Shown piece after piece: positions 38,794-47,691 of a stretch of 64,000 bases of DNA. The position numbers were made by a program, and so were the translations under genes. Position 1 is the stretch's first letter. Every line of letters starts with the position of its first letter. The notes beneath the pieces are model-generated. The model saw nothing but the letters and a program-made list of their open reading frames with translations, had not been told where the DNA came from and did not search any database. This DNA comes from Hyphomonas beringensis. Its GTDB lineage: Bacteria; Pseudomonadota; Alphaproteobacteria; Caulobacterales; Hyphomonadaceae. The stretch spans positions 62,001 to 126,000 of the forward strand of contig NZ_AWFF01000001.1 in NCBI RefSeq assembly GCF_000682755.1, written 5' to 3'.

Positions 38794-39288
38794 ATGCGAA
38801 AAATATCCCCACTTCTGATTGCGGCCGTTTTCTGTCCTTCATTGGTTAGCTTCGCCGATACTGTAGCTACTTGCTCAGGGGATTCTGCAGGCAGATCCTA
38901 CTATATGTATGGAGGCATTATTCCAGAGGGCGAATCTGGTTTTGGTGAAGACTCCACCCCTAGTATGAAGGTTTCTCTCACCCTTTCAGATGAAGGAAAC
39001 TGGGATATTTTATGGGTCGATGCACGAAATGAGATTTACTCAGCTAGAGATTCAGGTGGCAACGTTTCATTTATCGGCATTGGAGCCACTGGCTTCTCAA
39101 TCGGTGTAGTCTATAACACGGATGTCGGGTTGGTGACTGGTATTTACGCCTTATCACTTCGCCCGGACAACAAATGGGAGTTGAGTATTTCCCAGCAAAA
39201 ACAATTAAATAGTTTCACAAACACCGGCTTCGAAGTGGTCGCTTGCCAATATGTAGATCTCGACAACATCATCGAGAAAATACGATAA
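38794..39288 (+). CDS. AT-rich gene for a small exported protein, function unknown
   Basis: A 164-residue protein with a signal peptide (cleavage after LVSFA). The mature part starts TVATCSGDSAGRSYYMYGG, followed by a mostly beta pattern and one further Cys near the end (VACQYVDL), possibly a disulfide with the first. It resembles a family of small uncharacterised exported proteins that I recall from other proteobacteria. GGGAGG precedes the ATG. The gene is clearly richer in A/T than its neighbours, with many TTA/AGT/ATA codons, which suggests recent transfer. It sits alone between topA and rnr. Confidence 0.75.
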   Translation: MRKISPLLIAAVFCPSLVSFADTVATCSGDSAGRSYYMYGGIIPEGESGFGEDSTPSMKVSLTLSDEGNWDILWVDARNEIYSARDSGGNVSFIGIGATGFSIGVVYNTDVGLVTGIYALSLRPDNKWELSISQQKQLNSFTNTGFEVVACQYVDLDNIIEKIR

Positions 39289-39360
39289 GAGTGTTTGCAT
39301 CAAGCCGCTTTGCAGTAAAAACCCGCGCAATTTGGCGCGAGTCCGCTTATATGCGGGTGT

Positions 39361-41649
39361 ATGAGTTTTCCAGATAAGCAAACGGTCCTCGATTATATAC
39401 GGGACCATCCGAACGCCACCACGAAGCAGGACATTGCGCGCGGCCTGAAAGTTAAAGGCCGCGACCGCGCCACTTTGCGCGAGATCCTGAAGGAACTGGA
39501 GCAGGACGGCACGCTTGAGCGCACAGGCAAACGCGCCTGGGCACAGGCCGACCGCCCGCCCCCGACCGGCGTGGTACAATTCACCCACCAGGACGAGAAT
39601 GGAGACCTGATCGGCAAGGCCGTTGGCGACAATGGCCCCTTCGGCCCGGACATCATCTATACCGGCCTCTCCGGCAAGCCACGCGGCAAGGTGACCGAGC
39701 CCGGCGAAGGCGACCGCGCGCTCTGCAAGATCAAGCTGGTCGATGGCGTGTGGCAGGCCCGCGCGCTGACCGTGCTGGAGAAGCGGCTGAGCAATTCGAT
39801 TGTCGGCCTCTATTCGCAGGGCCCGCGCGGCGGCAAGGTGACCCCGTCCAACCGTAAGGAACGCCGCGAATTCCTGATTCAGGAAGCGGACCGCAATGGC
39901 GCAGAAGATGGCGATCTCGTCATCACGGTGCCAAAGCCCCAGGCCCGGCGCCAGTATGGCCCGAACCTTGGCATTGTACGCGAAGTGATCGGCCATATTG
40001 ATGACCCGCGCTCAGCTAGCCTGCTGGCCATTCATGCGCACGATATTCCGGTCGAGTTTCCGGAAGCCGCATTGGAACAGGCACGCGATCCGAAACCGGC
40101 AAAGGCCGAACGCGAAGACCTGACGCAAATCCCGCTGATTACCATCGACCCGCATGATGCCCGCGACCATGACGATGCCGTCTTCGCCGAGCAGCTGGAC
40201 GATGGCTGGCGCGTGATTGTCGCGATTGCCGATGTTGCCGCTTACGTCACCGAGAATTCTCCGTTGGACCGCGAAGCCCTGAAGCGCGGCAACTCCACCT
40301 ACTTCCCCGACCGGGTTGTGCCGATGCTGCCCTTTGAGCTGTCTGCGGACGAATGCTCCCTACGTGAGGGCGAACTGCGCCGGTGCATGGCGGTGGAGAT
40401 GATCTTCGACAAATCCGGCACCAAGCGCTCCCACCGCTTTATTCGCGGCATGATGAAGTCTGCCGCCAAGCTCTCCTATCAGGAGGCCCAGGCAGCGATT
40501 GATGGCAAGCCGGGCGGCAAGGCCGGCGAGATGCTGGAGGATGTGCTGAAGCCGCTCTGGGGCGCATACGCCGCTGTGGCCCGGGCGCGGGACAAACGCT
40601 CCCCGCTTGATCTCGACCTGCCGGAGCGCCGCATTATCTTCTCCGAGGACGGAGAGATTGAAGGCATCATCACCAAGGAACGCCTTGAGGCCCACCGCCT
40701 GATCGAGGAGTTCATGATCCAGGCAAACGTGGCCGCTGCGGAAACGCTGGAAAAGCAGAAAAGCCCGCTGGTCTATCGTGTGCATGATGTGCCGAGCGAT
40801 GCGAAGATCGCAGCCTTTGCGGAATTCCTGCAGACGATCGACATGAAATGGCATGTTGGCGAGCGCCCGCAGACAGAGAAATTCAACCGCCTGCTGAAGG
40901 ATATTCAGGACGGAGACTATGCCCAGATGGTGACGCAGATGGTGCTGCGCACACAGGCACAGGCGATCTATTCGGAAGAAAATCTCGGCCATTTCGGCCT
41001 GAACCTTGTACGCTATGCCCACTTCACCTCTCCGATCCGCCGCTATGCCGATTTGATCGTGCACCGTGCACTGATTGCGGCTCTGAACCTTGGGCCGGAT
41101 GGCCTGTCGAAAGACATGTCCGTACGGCTGGAGGAGATTGCAGAGCATATTTCCGGCACGGAGCGCCGCTCCATGGCTGCGGAACGCGAAGCAACAGACC
41201 GCTACCTCGCCATCTTCCTGGCTGACCGGGTAGGCGCAGAGTTCGAGGGTCGCATCACCGGTGTCACCGGCGCAGGCCTGTTTGTGGCGCTGGCGGGGTC
41301 CGGCGCGGATGGCTTTATCCCCATCTCATCCATCTCTGACGATTATTGGGTGCTGGATGATGCCGCCATGCAGATCTATGCGCGCGGCTCTGGCAAGACC
41401 TATGGCCTCGGCCAGATCGTGAAGGTGCGCCTGAAGGAAGTGACACCATTGCAGGGCGGTCTGCTGCTGGAAATGCTGTCAGAGCCCATGCCCGCCCCAA
41501 AGGGCCGCAGAGAGGCGCGTAGCAAGACAGATGCAGATAGACCCTCCCGCAGAGGCGCTCCGGGTCGTATCAAGTCCAAACAGAGTGGAAAACCGAAATT
41601 CAGCAAGAAGACCTTGCCCAAGCACAAGCGGCGCGGCCGCAAGAAGTAG
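39361..41649 (+). CDS. rnr: Ribonuclease R
   Basis: A 762-residue 3'-5' exoribonuclease of the RNB family that degrades structured RNA. Order: winged-helix N-terminus (ATTKQDIARGLKVKG), cold-shock domains, RNB domain with DPHDARDHDDAVFAE carrying the catalytic aspartates, an S1 domain (FEGRITGVTGAGLFV) and a basic tail (KHKRRGRKK). The start at 39361 lacks a clear Shine-Dalgarno. The NUDIX gene follows after four bases. Confidence 0.95.
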   Translation: MSFPDKQTVLDYIRDHPNATTKQDIARGLKVKGRDRATLREILKELEQDGTLERTGKRAWAQADRPPPTGVVQFTHQDENGDLIGKAVGDNGPFGPDIIYTGLSGKPRGKVTEPGEGDRALCKIKLVDGVWQARALTVLEKRLSNSIVGLYSQGPRGGKVTPSNRKERREFLIQEADRNGAEDGDLVITVPKPQARRQYGPNLGIVREVIGHIDDPRSASLLAIHAHDIPVEFPEAALEQARDPKPAKAEREDLTQIPLITIDPHDARDHDDAVFAEQLDDGWRVIVAIADVAAYVTENSPLDREALKRGNSTYFPDRVVPMLPFELSADECSLREGELRRCMAVEMIFDKSGTKRSHRFIRGMMKSAAKLSYQEAQAAIDGKPGGKAGEMLEDVLKPLWGAYAAVARARDKRSPLDLDLPERRIIFSEDGEIEGIITKERLEAHRLIEEFMIQANVAAAETLEKQKSPLVYRVHDVPSDAKIAAFAEFLQTIDMKWHVGERPQTEKFNRLLKDIQDGDYAQMVTQMVLRTQAQAIYSEENLGHFGLNLVRYAHFTSPIRRYADLIVHRALIAALNLGPDGLSKDMSVRLEEIAEHISGTERRSMAAEREATDRYLAIFLADRVGAEFEGRITGVTGAGLFVALAGSGADGFIPISSISDDYWVLDDAAMQIYARGSGKTYGLGQIVKVRLKEVTPLQGGLLLEMLSEPMPAPKGRREARSKTDADRPSRRGAPGRIKSKQSGKPKFSKKTLPKHKRRGRKK

Positions 41650-41653
41650 ATTT

Positions 41654-42397
41654 ATGCCTGATACTGCCCCGAAGACTGGTCTGATCGGATCGGCCTATGA
41701 CAAGGAAGATGTCGGCGATGTCGTCGAGACCGGAAAGCGCAGCCTGCGACCGAAAGATGCGGCAACGCTGATTCTGGTGCGCCGGGATGCCTCCCAGCCG
41801 CGCGTCCTGATGGGCAAGCGCTCTGGCGGGCATGTCTTCATGCCGGACAAATATGTCTTTCCAGGCGGACGCGTAGACCCCGAAGACGGCCGGGCGACCT
41901 CTTATTGCGAGCTCCGGCCTGAAGTGGAGGCCAAGCTGCGCATCCAGGCGCGCCGCAAGCCACGCGCCTTCGGCCTGACTGCCATCCGCGAGACATTCGA
42001 GGAAACCGGCCTTCTGGTGGCGCGTGAGGCGGAAATGCCGGACACTTATGTCAAAGGCTGGAAGCGCTTCCACGCGCTGGACGCAGCGCCGCATCTGTCT
42101 CCGCTCACCTTCATTGGTCGGGCTGTCACGCCGCCCTACAGACCGCGCCGATTCGATGCCCGATTCTTCATGGCAGAGGCCGAAGAGGCACTGATTGACG
42201 AGCGTCCACCGGTCGACGGCGCTGAGCTGTCAGACCTGCAATGGGTGACGCTGAAAGACGCTCTGGACCTGGATTTGCCCAATGTGACGCGTTTTATGCT
42301 GGGCGAAATCGAGGAAAGGCTGGAAAAACCGGACCTGCAACGCGGCCCGCCCTTCCTGAAATGGACGCGCAGCGGACACAGTTCAGACCGCCTCTAG
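41654..42397 (+). CDS. NUDIX hydrolase
   Basis: A 247-residue NUDIX-fold pyrophosphatase. The Nudix box reads as GLTAIRETFEETGLLVA, with the REFEE-type metal-binding core RETFEETG. The substrate cannot be told. The length, with a 60-residue N-terminal extension, fits a group that follows rnr in alphaproteobacteria. The start at 41654 is preferred over the longer frame that overlaps rnr. Confidence 0.85.
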   Translation: MPDTAPKTGLIGSAYDKEDVGDVVETGKRSLRPKDAATLILVRRDASQPRVLMGKRSGGHVFMPDKYVFPGGRVDPEDGRATSYCELRPEVEAKLRIQARRKPRAFGLTAIRETFEETGLLVAREAEMPDTYVKGWKRFHALDAAPHLSPLTFIGRAVTPPYRPRRFDARFFMAEAEEALIDERPPVDGAELSDLQWVTLKDALDLDLPNVTRFMLGEIEERLEKPDLQRGPPFLKWTRSGHSSDRL

Positions 42398-42481
42398 CAG
42401 CAATGGCGCTTGACTTCCGGTCCGCACCTCGCCATTAAGCCGCTTTCCTGTTTCAGACGCTAACATAAGCGAGCTTTCGTC

Positions 42482-42649
42482 ATGGCCAAACCAGCCACCA
42501 TCAAGATCCGCCTCAACTCGACGGCCGACACCGGCTTCTTCTATGTGACGAAGAAAAACCCGCGCAACATGACCGAGAAAATGGTCAAGCGTAAATACGA
42601 CCCGGTTGCCAAGAAGCACGTCGAGTTCAAAGAAGGCAAGATCAAGTAA
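42482..42649 (+). CDS. rpmG: 50S ribosomal protein bL33
   Basis: A 55-residue ribosomal protein starting [20 protein letters not shown] and ending [12 protein letters not shown]. It is of the zinc-free type, without the CxxC pairs of the C+ form. It lies 84 bases after the NUDIX gene and ends in a strong terminator. Confidence 0.96.
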   Translation: MAKPATIKIRLNSTADTGFFYVTKKNPRNMTEKMVKRKYDPVAKKHVEFKEGKIK

Positions 42650-42679
42650 GATCCTGTTTTCTGTGAAGATTTCAGAAAG

Positions 42680-42702
42680 CCCGCTCAATGAGCGGGTTTT
42701 TT
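42680..42702 (+). terminator. Rho-independent terminator after rpmG
   Basis: CCCGCTC (42680-42686) pairs with GAGCGGG (42690-42696) with an AAT loop, followed directly by six T. It ends the rpmG transcript; the MFS gene comes from the other strand nine bases further on. Confidence 0.92.
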
Positions 42703-42710
42703 GTTGCCTG

Positions 42711-43937
42711 CTACTCTTCCGGCGCGCCGTGATGCAGGTCTCGCGTTTTGCGGATGCCGGGAAACATACCGGCCCATGCGGCGGCAATACCTACAGCGGC
42801 ATAGCCCCCGGCCACCACGGTAAACACCGCGCCCCATTTGGCTGCCATGAATCCGGCCCGCGCCTCGCCAAGTTCATTGGACGCGCCCAGGAAAATGGAA
42901 TTCACCGCATTCACTCGGCCGCGCACCTGATCCGGCGTCCAGAGCTGTACAAGCACCTCGCGGATATAGACTGACACCATGTCGAACGCCCCGACGCACA
43001 TCAGGGCCAGGATGGACAGCCACGCGACTGTAGAGTGGCCGAATACGACCGTTGCCAGACCGAACAGGGCGACAGAAATGAACAGGATGATGCCAGCATG
43101 ATCCTTGATCGGGAATGCTGTAATGATGCCCAGCATGATCAGCGCGCCTATCCCTGGCGCGGCGCGCAGCAGGCCCAACCCTTCTTCCCCGATGTGCAGG
43201 ATGTCGCGCGCATAGATTGGCAGCAGCGCCACCGCGCCGCCAAGCAAAACAGCAAACAGATCGAGCGAGATCGCCCCTAGAACGATCTTCTGCTTCAAGA
43301 CATAGCTGAAGCCCCCCAGCAGCGTGCTGAGGCTTGTGGGCTCACGCTCAATGCGCTGTTCAGGCTTCGGGATGGAGAAGATGAGCACAGCCGCGATGCC
43401 GAACAGGACAACTGCCGTCGCATAGGCTGCGCCATGATAGAGACCGTAGAGCAAGCCGCCCGCGACAGGCCCGAAGATAGACGCCGCCTGCCATGAGGAA
43501 GCGATCCAGCCAACGGCATTCGCGAAATCCTCTCGCGGCACCAGATTGACCGCCAGGCTGGATGAGGCTGGCGTAAAGAATGCCCTGGCACATCCAAATA
43601 CGGTCAGCGTGCCCAGCACGACAAGCGGCTGGAAAGTGCCCGTGACAGCCAGAAACAGGATCATCGCCGCACAGGCCAGTTCTACCGTAACCGCAACGCC
43701 CATGACATTACGGCGGCCGAGCCGATCCGCCGTAACGCCGGTGACGACCACAAGCAGCAAGGCTGGCAGGAATTGAACCAGTCCGATCCACCCTAGCAGA
43801 GCCGCATTCTGGGTCAGATCATACATCTGCCAGGCGACCGCCACAGACACGATCTGCGCTGCCAGCGATGTCAGGAAGCGCGACAGGAAATATCTGCGAT
43901 AGGAGGAATGGCGAAATGCCGCGAACCGGTCAGTCAT
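42711..43937 (-). CDS. MFS transporter, EntS-like (MFS_3) exporter
   Basis: A 408-residue inner-membrane protein with about 12 hydrophobic segments. The MFS loop GVTADRLGRRNVMG lies after segment 2, and the N-terminal pattern RHSSYRRYFLSRFLTSLAAQ is typical of the EntS/MFS_3 group that exports siderophores or drugs. The substrate is unknown and no siderophore genes are nearby. The ATG at 43937 is chosen; a GTG at 43949 in the same frame is an alternative. pleD ends 38 bases upstream on the same strand. Confidence 0.85.
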   Translation of the reverse strand: MTDRFAAFRHSSYRRYFLSRFLTSLAAQIVSVAVAWQMYDLTQNAALLGWIGLVQFLPALLLVVVTGVTADRLGRRNVMGVAVTVELACAAMILFLAVTGTFQPLVVLGTLTVFGCARAFFTPASSSLAVNLVPREDFANAVGWIASSWQAASIFGPVAGGLLYGLYHGAAYATAVVLFGIAAVLIFSIPKPEQRIEREPTSLSTLLGGFSYVLKQKIVLGAISLDLFAVLLGGAVALLPIYARDILHIGEEGLGLLRAAPGIGALIMLGIITAFPIKDHAGIILFISVALFGLATVVFGHSTVAWLSILALMCVGAFDMVSVYIREVLVQLWTPDQVRGRVNAVNSIFLGASNELGEARAGFMAAKWGAVFTVVAGGYAAVGIAAAWAGMFPGIRKTRDLHHGAPEE

Positions 43938-43974
43938 GATGCGGCCCACTGAGCCCGTATCAGCCGGAAGTCAA

Positions 43975-45345
43975 TCAGGCGGCCTGATTCTCTACGCGGT
44001 TCCGGCCAGAGGACTTGGCCTGATAGAGCGCCACATCGGCGCGCTTGACCAGATCAGCCACCGTGTCTTCCGGCCCCAGTACGGTACCGACGCCCGCGCT
44101 AACCGTGATGCTGATCTCGCGCTCTCCCTTGTTCACCGAAAAGGGCTGGGCTGCGACGGCCTGACGAATACGCTCAGCCGCAGCGCAGGCAAGGTCTCCT
44201 GGGGTCTCCGGCATGATGACGAGGAATTCCTCGCCGCCCGGCCTGCAGACCACGTCCAGCGCCCTCACATTGGATTTCAGGCGACTGGCAACTTCGATGA
44301 GCACTTCATCGCCAGCGTCATGGCCATAGGTGTCGTTGACGGATTTGAAGTGGTCGATATCCGCCATCATGACGGAAACAGGCGCACCGCCCATAACCGC
44401 GCGGCGCATGAAAGAGTCGAGCTGATTCGTCATGAATCGGCGATTGTAGAGCCCGGTCAGCTGGTCGATGATGGACAGCTCAAGCCCGCGGTCCACGCGC
44501 TCTCTCAGCATGTCGATATAGCGGGCACGGCGAGCCTGTGTGCGGACCCGCGCCAGCAATTCCTGCCGATCCACCGGAGAGAAGATCACATCGCTGGCGC
44601 CAAGCTCCAGGCCCTTACCGGCGCGCTGCTGGTCTTCGGGATCACACAGTAGAAGAATGGACAGCGAGCGTGTGGCTTCATTGGATTTGAAATGCGCGCA
44701 TAGCTTGAGGGCGTCAAAACGGTCGCTGAGCATCGACAGCAACAGGATATCCACGCCCTGTTCCGCAAGGTCTGAAAGCCCGCCTGCCTCTATCAGCGTA
44801 ACGGCATTATGGCCGCCCGATCGCAGCATGTCCGCAATGCGGGCAGAGCTGCGCGGATTGTCGTCCACCACGAATACACGGGCTGGCTTGTCGCGAATTC
44901 TCTGCAGCGGGTTTTCGTTCAATTCGTCCCTCAGGCCACTACTGGCCTGCCGCTGGCGAAGTTCAGCGGCAACGGAATTGTAGCGTGTCAGCGCCCCGAT
45001 CCGCGACATAAGCGCGAAATCTTCAAATGGCTTGGTCAGGAAGTCTTCCGCGCCCGCATCCAGTCCGCGGATACGGTCTTCAGTGTCATTCAGGGCCGTT
45101 ACCATGACGACCGGAATGTGAGCGGTCTCGTTGTCAGCTTTCAGGCGCTTGCAGACCTCATATCCATCCATGCCCGGCATCATGACGTCCAGCAGGATAA
45201 TATCCGGCTGTTCATCCTTGGCTCGGCCAAGCGCCTGCATGCCGTTTTCGGCAAGCAAAACAGTATAGTATTGAGCTTCTAGTCGAGCTCTGAGCAGACG
45301 CCGGTTGGCTTCAATATCATCAACAACGAGGATTCTGGCACTCAC
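43975..45345 (-). CDS. pleD: PleD response regulator / diguanylate cyclase
   Basis: A 456-residue regulator that makes cyclic di-GMP and drives swarmer-to-stalked development in Caulobacter. The first receiver has phosphoacceptor Asp53 (ILLDVMMPG). The second receiver lacks it (ILLLSML), as in Caulobacter PleD, where it serves as a dimer adaptor. The GGDEF domain has GGEEF and an upstream inhibitory site RALD (RxxD). Its start overlaps the divK stop by four bases, so the pair is one operon, and both proteins are cell-pole regulators. Confidence 0.95.
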   Translation of the reverse strand: MSARILVVDDIEANRRLLRARLEAQYYTVLLAENGMQALGRAKDEQPDIILLDVMMPGMDGYEVCKRLKADNETAHIPVVMVTALNDTEDRIRGLDAGAEDFLTKPFEDFALMSRIGALTRYNSVAAELRQRQASSGLRDELNENPLQRIRDKPARVFVVDDNPRSSARIADMLRSGGHNAVTLIEAGGLSDLAEQGVDILLLSMLSDRFDALKLCAHFKSNEATRSLSILLLCDPEDQQRAGKGLELGASDVIFSPVDRQELLARVRTQARRARYIDMLRERVDRGLELSIIDQLTGLYNRRFMTNQLDSFMRRAVMGGAPVSVMMADIDHFKSVNDTYGHDAGDEVLIEVASRLKSNVRALDVVCRPGGEEFLVIMPETPGDLACAAAERIRQAVAAQPFSVNKGEREISITVSAGVGTVLGPEDTVADLVKRADVALYQAKSSGRNRVENQAA

Positions 45346-45731
45346 GCCGCCTCCTTGGGCATCAATGCCTCAACCGCCTTGATGAAAGTTGATATCTGGA
45401 TGGGTTTGGAGAGATACCCCTCACAACCCGCTTCGCGCACACGCTGTTCGTCTGCCCGCATGGCAAATGCGGTGACAGCCAGCACCGGAATGTGCGCGAC
45501 CTTGTCATCATCTTTCAACCAGCGCGTAATATCCAGGCCGGAAACTTCGGGCAGCTGGATATCCATGATGATGAGATCGGGCAGTTCCCTGCGGGCGATC
45601 TCAACGGCTTTTGCGCCATCACGGCACTGGTAAGTCTCGAAGCCATAGGCGTCCAACAAGTCGCAAAACAAGCGCATGTTGAGTTCATTGTCCTCAACAA
45701 CCAGAACTTTCCTGGTTTGCGTCTTAGTCAT
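45342..45731 (-). CDS. divK: Single-domain response regulator DivK
   Basis: A 129-residue stand-alone receiver, with Asp14 and acceptor Asp57 (LIIMDIQLPEVSG) and the lysine in GYLSKPI. In Caulobacter, DivK couples DivJ/PleC kinases to the CckA-CtrA pathway and sets polarity. It is followed by pleD with a four-base overlap, the Caulobacter gene order. A CtrA-like box lies 67 bases upstream. Divergent from dinB. Confidence 0.94.
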   Translation of the reverse strand: MTKTQTRKVLVVEDNELNMRLFCDLLDAYGFETYQCRDGAKAVEIARRELPDLIIMDIQLPEVSGLDITRWLKDDDKVAHIPVLAVTAFAMRADEQRVREAGCEGYLSKPIQISTFIKAVEALMPKEAA

Positions 45732-45797
45732 GATGATTGCGGATGCCTTTGGTTCTGGGCGATTCTAGGAGTTGAATTCCAGCTACACTCTAATTCC

Positions 45798-45812
45798 TTA
45801 ACACGGGTTTAC
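45798..45812. promoter_or_regulatory. CtrA-like box upstream of divK
   Basis: TTAA (45798-45801) and TTAC (45809-45812) are separated by seven bases, one mismatch from the CtrA consensus TTAA-N7-TTAA. divK is a known CtrA target in Caulobacter, so a match here is meaningful though not perfect. It is on the divK promoter side of the divergent divK-dinB region. Confidence 0.5.
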
Positions 45813-45845
45813 GAGTTTCTGTCGAACCGATTGCTCGAATTCGAG

Positions 45846-45860
45846 GAACATGGCAAGAAC
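45846..45860. promoter_or_regulatory. Alphaproteobacterial LexA (SOS) box before dinB
   Basis: GAAC (45846-45849), seven bases, then GAAC (45857-45860). This is the reverse complement of GTTC-N7-GTTC, the alphaproteobacterial LexA site, and it ends eight bases before the dinB ATG. The position would block transcription or initiation. dinB is a classical SOS gene, so the context supports it. Confidence 0.8.
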
Positions 45861-45868
45861 ATCCTGAA

Positions 45869-47140
45869 ATGTATACTTTATGCCGTGAATGCTACCACAT
45901 GGCCGACGAGGCACATGATGTCTGCCCGCAATGTGCTGGGCGGCGCGTTCTTCAGCACCCAGCCCTCAGATCGCTCACCATTGCCCACATGGATTGCGAC
46001 GCCTTCTTCGCGGCAATCGAGAAGCGTGACAACCCAGACCTGAAAGACAAACCCGTCATCGTCGGCGGCGGTCAGCGCGGCGTGGTGGCGACCTGCTGCT
46101 ACATTGCACGCCTGTATGGCGTGCGGTCTGCGATGCCGATGTTCAAGGCGCTGAAGGCCTGTCCGGATGCTGTCGTGGTTCGCCCGAATGGCGACAAATA
46201 CCGCGAGGCAGCGCAGCAGATCCGCGCAAAGATGGGGGCCCTGACGCCGCTTGTGCAGCCGGTCTCTGTGGATGAGGCGTATATGGATCTCTCAGGCACG
46301 GAAGCGGTGCATGGCGCGCCACCGGCGGCATCCCTCGCTCGCCTTGCGGCCGAGATCGAGCGGGACATCGGCGTGACCGTTTCGATAGGCCTCTCAGTGA
46401 ACAAGTTTCTCGCCAAGACCGCCAGCGAACTGGACAAGCCCCGCGGCTTTGCCGCCATCTCGGTGGAAGAGGCAGAAAGCCTGCTGGGCCCGAAACCCAT
46501 TGGCTTCCTGCATGGGGTTGGGCCCAAACTGGCCGCACGACTCGAATCGGATGGTTACGATCTGGTGGAAGACATCCACCGCGCCGACGTGAAAACGCTA
46601 ATTTCACGCTATGGCGAGACAGGCATGTGGCTGAAACAGCGGGCGCATGGCATCGACAACAGGCCTGTACGCATCGACGAAGAACGTAAATCCGTTTCAG
46701 CCGAAACCACCTTTAACGAGGATGTCTCCGATGCCGCATGGCTGGAGGACCAACTTTGGCGGTTGTGCGTGAAGACGGCGGACCGCGCAAAGAAAACCGG
46801 CCTGGACGGCGGCGTCGTGACGCTGAAACTGAAGACTGCCGATTTCCGGACGCTGACCCGCCGCGTCTCTCTTTCGGAACCGACACAGCTGGCACAGACT
46901 GTCTTCCGGGCCGCCAGAGTATTGCTGGCGAAGGAGACGCGGGCGCGTGTGCGCTATCGCCTGATCGGGGTTGGCCTGTCCGAACTCTCTGATCACAAAG
47001 CTGATGGCGCAGACCTGCTGGACCCGTTGATCGCCAAGCGCGCGGCAGCCGAGCGCGCCTCTGATATTGCGCGGGAAAAGTTCGGCACGGACGCTGTGAT
47101 CACCGGCCGGGCTGCGCGGATGAAAAAGCTGCAACCCTGA
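45869..47140 (+). CDS. dinB: DNA polymerase IV (Y-family, translesion)
   Basis: A 423-residue error-prone polymerase. Catalytic residues sit in HMDCDAFFA (Asp) and SVDEAYMDLSG (Asp, Glu). The N-terminus carries a Cys4 zinc ribbon, CREC (Cys5, Cys8) and CPQC (Cys19, Cys22), seen in many alphaproteobacterial DinB proteins and absent from the E. coli enzyme. The little-finger domain follows the ERKSVSAETTF linker. The usual C-terminal clamp-binding peptide is not obvious. A SOS box overlaps the upstream region; there is no good Shine-Dalgarno, so the message may be nearly leaderless. Confidence 0.94.
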   Translation: MYTLCRECYHMADEAHDVCPQCAGRRVLQHPALRSLTIAHMDCDAFFAAIEKRDNPDLKDKPVIVGGGQRGVVATCCYIARLYGVRSAMPMFKALKACPDAVVVRPNGDKYREAAQQIRAKMGALTPLVQPVSVDEAYMDLSGTEAVHGAPPAASLARLAAEIERDIGVTVSIGLSVNKFLAKTASELDKPRGFAAISVEEAESLLGPKPIGFLHGVGPKLAARLESDGYDLVEDIHRADVKTLISRYGETGMWLKQRAHGIDNRPVRIDEERKSVSAETTFNEDVSDAAWLEDQLWRLCVKTADRAKKTGLDGGVVTLKLKTADFRTLTRRVSLSEPTQLAQTVFRAARVLLAKETRARVRYRLIGVGLSELSDHKADGADLLDPLIAKRAAAERASDIAREKFGTDAVITGRAARMKKLQP

Positions 47141-47223
47141 TACTCGTATTTTCAATCTCCCGCCCCTTGCCGAGCGCGGCAGGCAGGGTCTAGGGACGCA
47201 GGGACACCAACAAGGAGCATTTC

Positions 47224-47685
47224 ATGTCCACACCAGAAGCTCGTCTCGACGCCCTCGGCATCGTCCTGCCAGCGCCGATGAAACCTGTCGCCACCTATGT
47301 GCCATACGTTCAGACAGGCAATCTGCTGTTTGTCTCCGGTCAGGTCAGCGCATCTCCGGACGGACTCATCAAAGGCCGCCTTGGCGAGGATATGGAACTG
47401 TCTGCAGGCCAGCAGGCCGCGCGTATTTGCGGCATCAATCTGATCTCGCAGTGCCACGCGGCCCTGGGCGATCTGTCCCGTATCAAGCGTGTGGTGAAAC
47501 TTGGTGGGTTTGTGAATGCCGCCCCTGGCTTCACCGACATTCCGCAAGTCATCAATGGCTGTTCAGACCTCATGGCTGAAGTCTTCGGCGATGCCGGCAA
47601 GCATGCCCGCTCGGCTGTTTCCTGCCCGGAACTGCCCCTCGGCGTAGCCGTCGAAGTGGACGGCATCTTCGAGATTGCAGGCTAA
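47224..47685 (+). CDS. RidA family protein (reactive imine deaminase-like)
   Basis: A 153-residue YjgF/YER057c/UK114 protein. The pattern TGNLLFVSGQVSA near the start and the conserved VKLGGFVNAAPGFTDIPQV are of the RidA subgroup that is about 150 residues long. Family members remove reactive imines or enamines, or act on pyrimidine-derived metabolites; whether this one has the arginine needed for deaminase activity is not clear. AAGGAG precedes the ATG. It heads a five-gene plus-strand run. Confidence 0.85.
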   Translation: MSTPEARLDALGIVLPAPMKPVATYVPYVQTGNLLFVSGQVSASPDGLIKGRLGEDMELSAGQQAARICGINLISQCHAALGDLSRIKRVVKLGGFVNAAPGFTDIPQVINGCSDLMAEVFGDAGKHARSAVSCPELPLGVAVEVDGIFEIAG

Positions 47686-47691
47686 GACACT

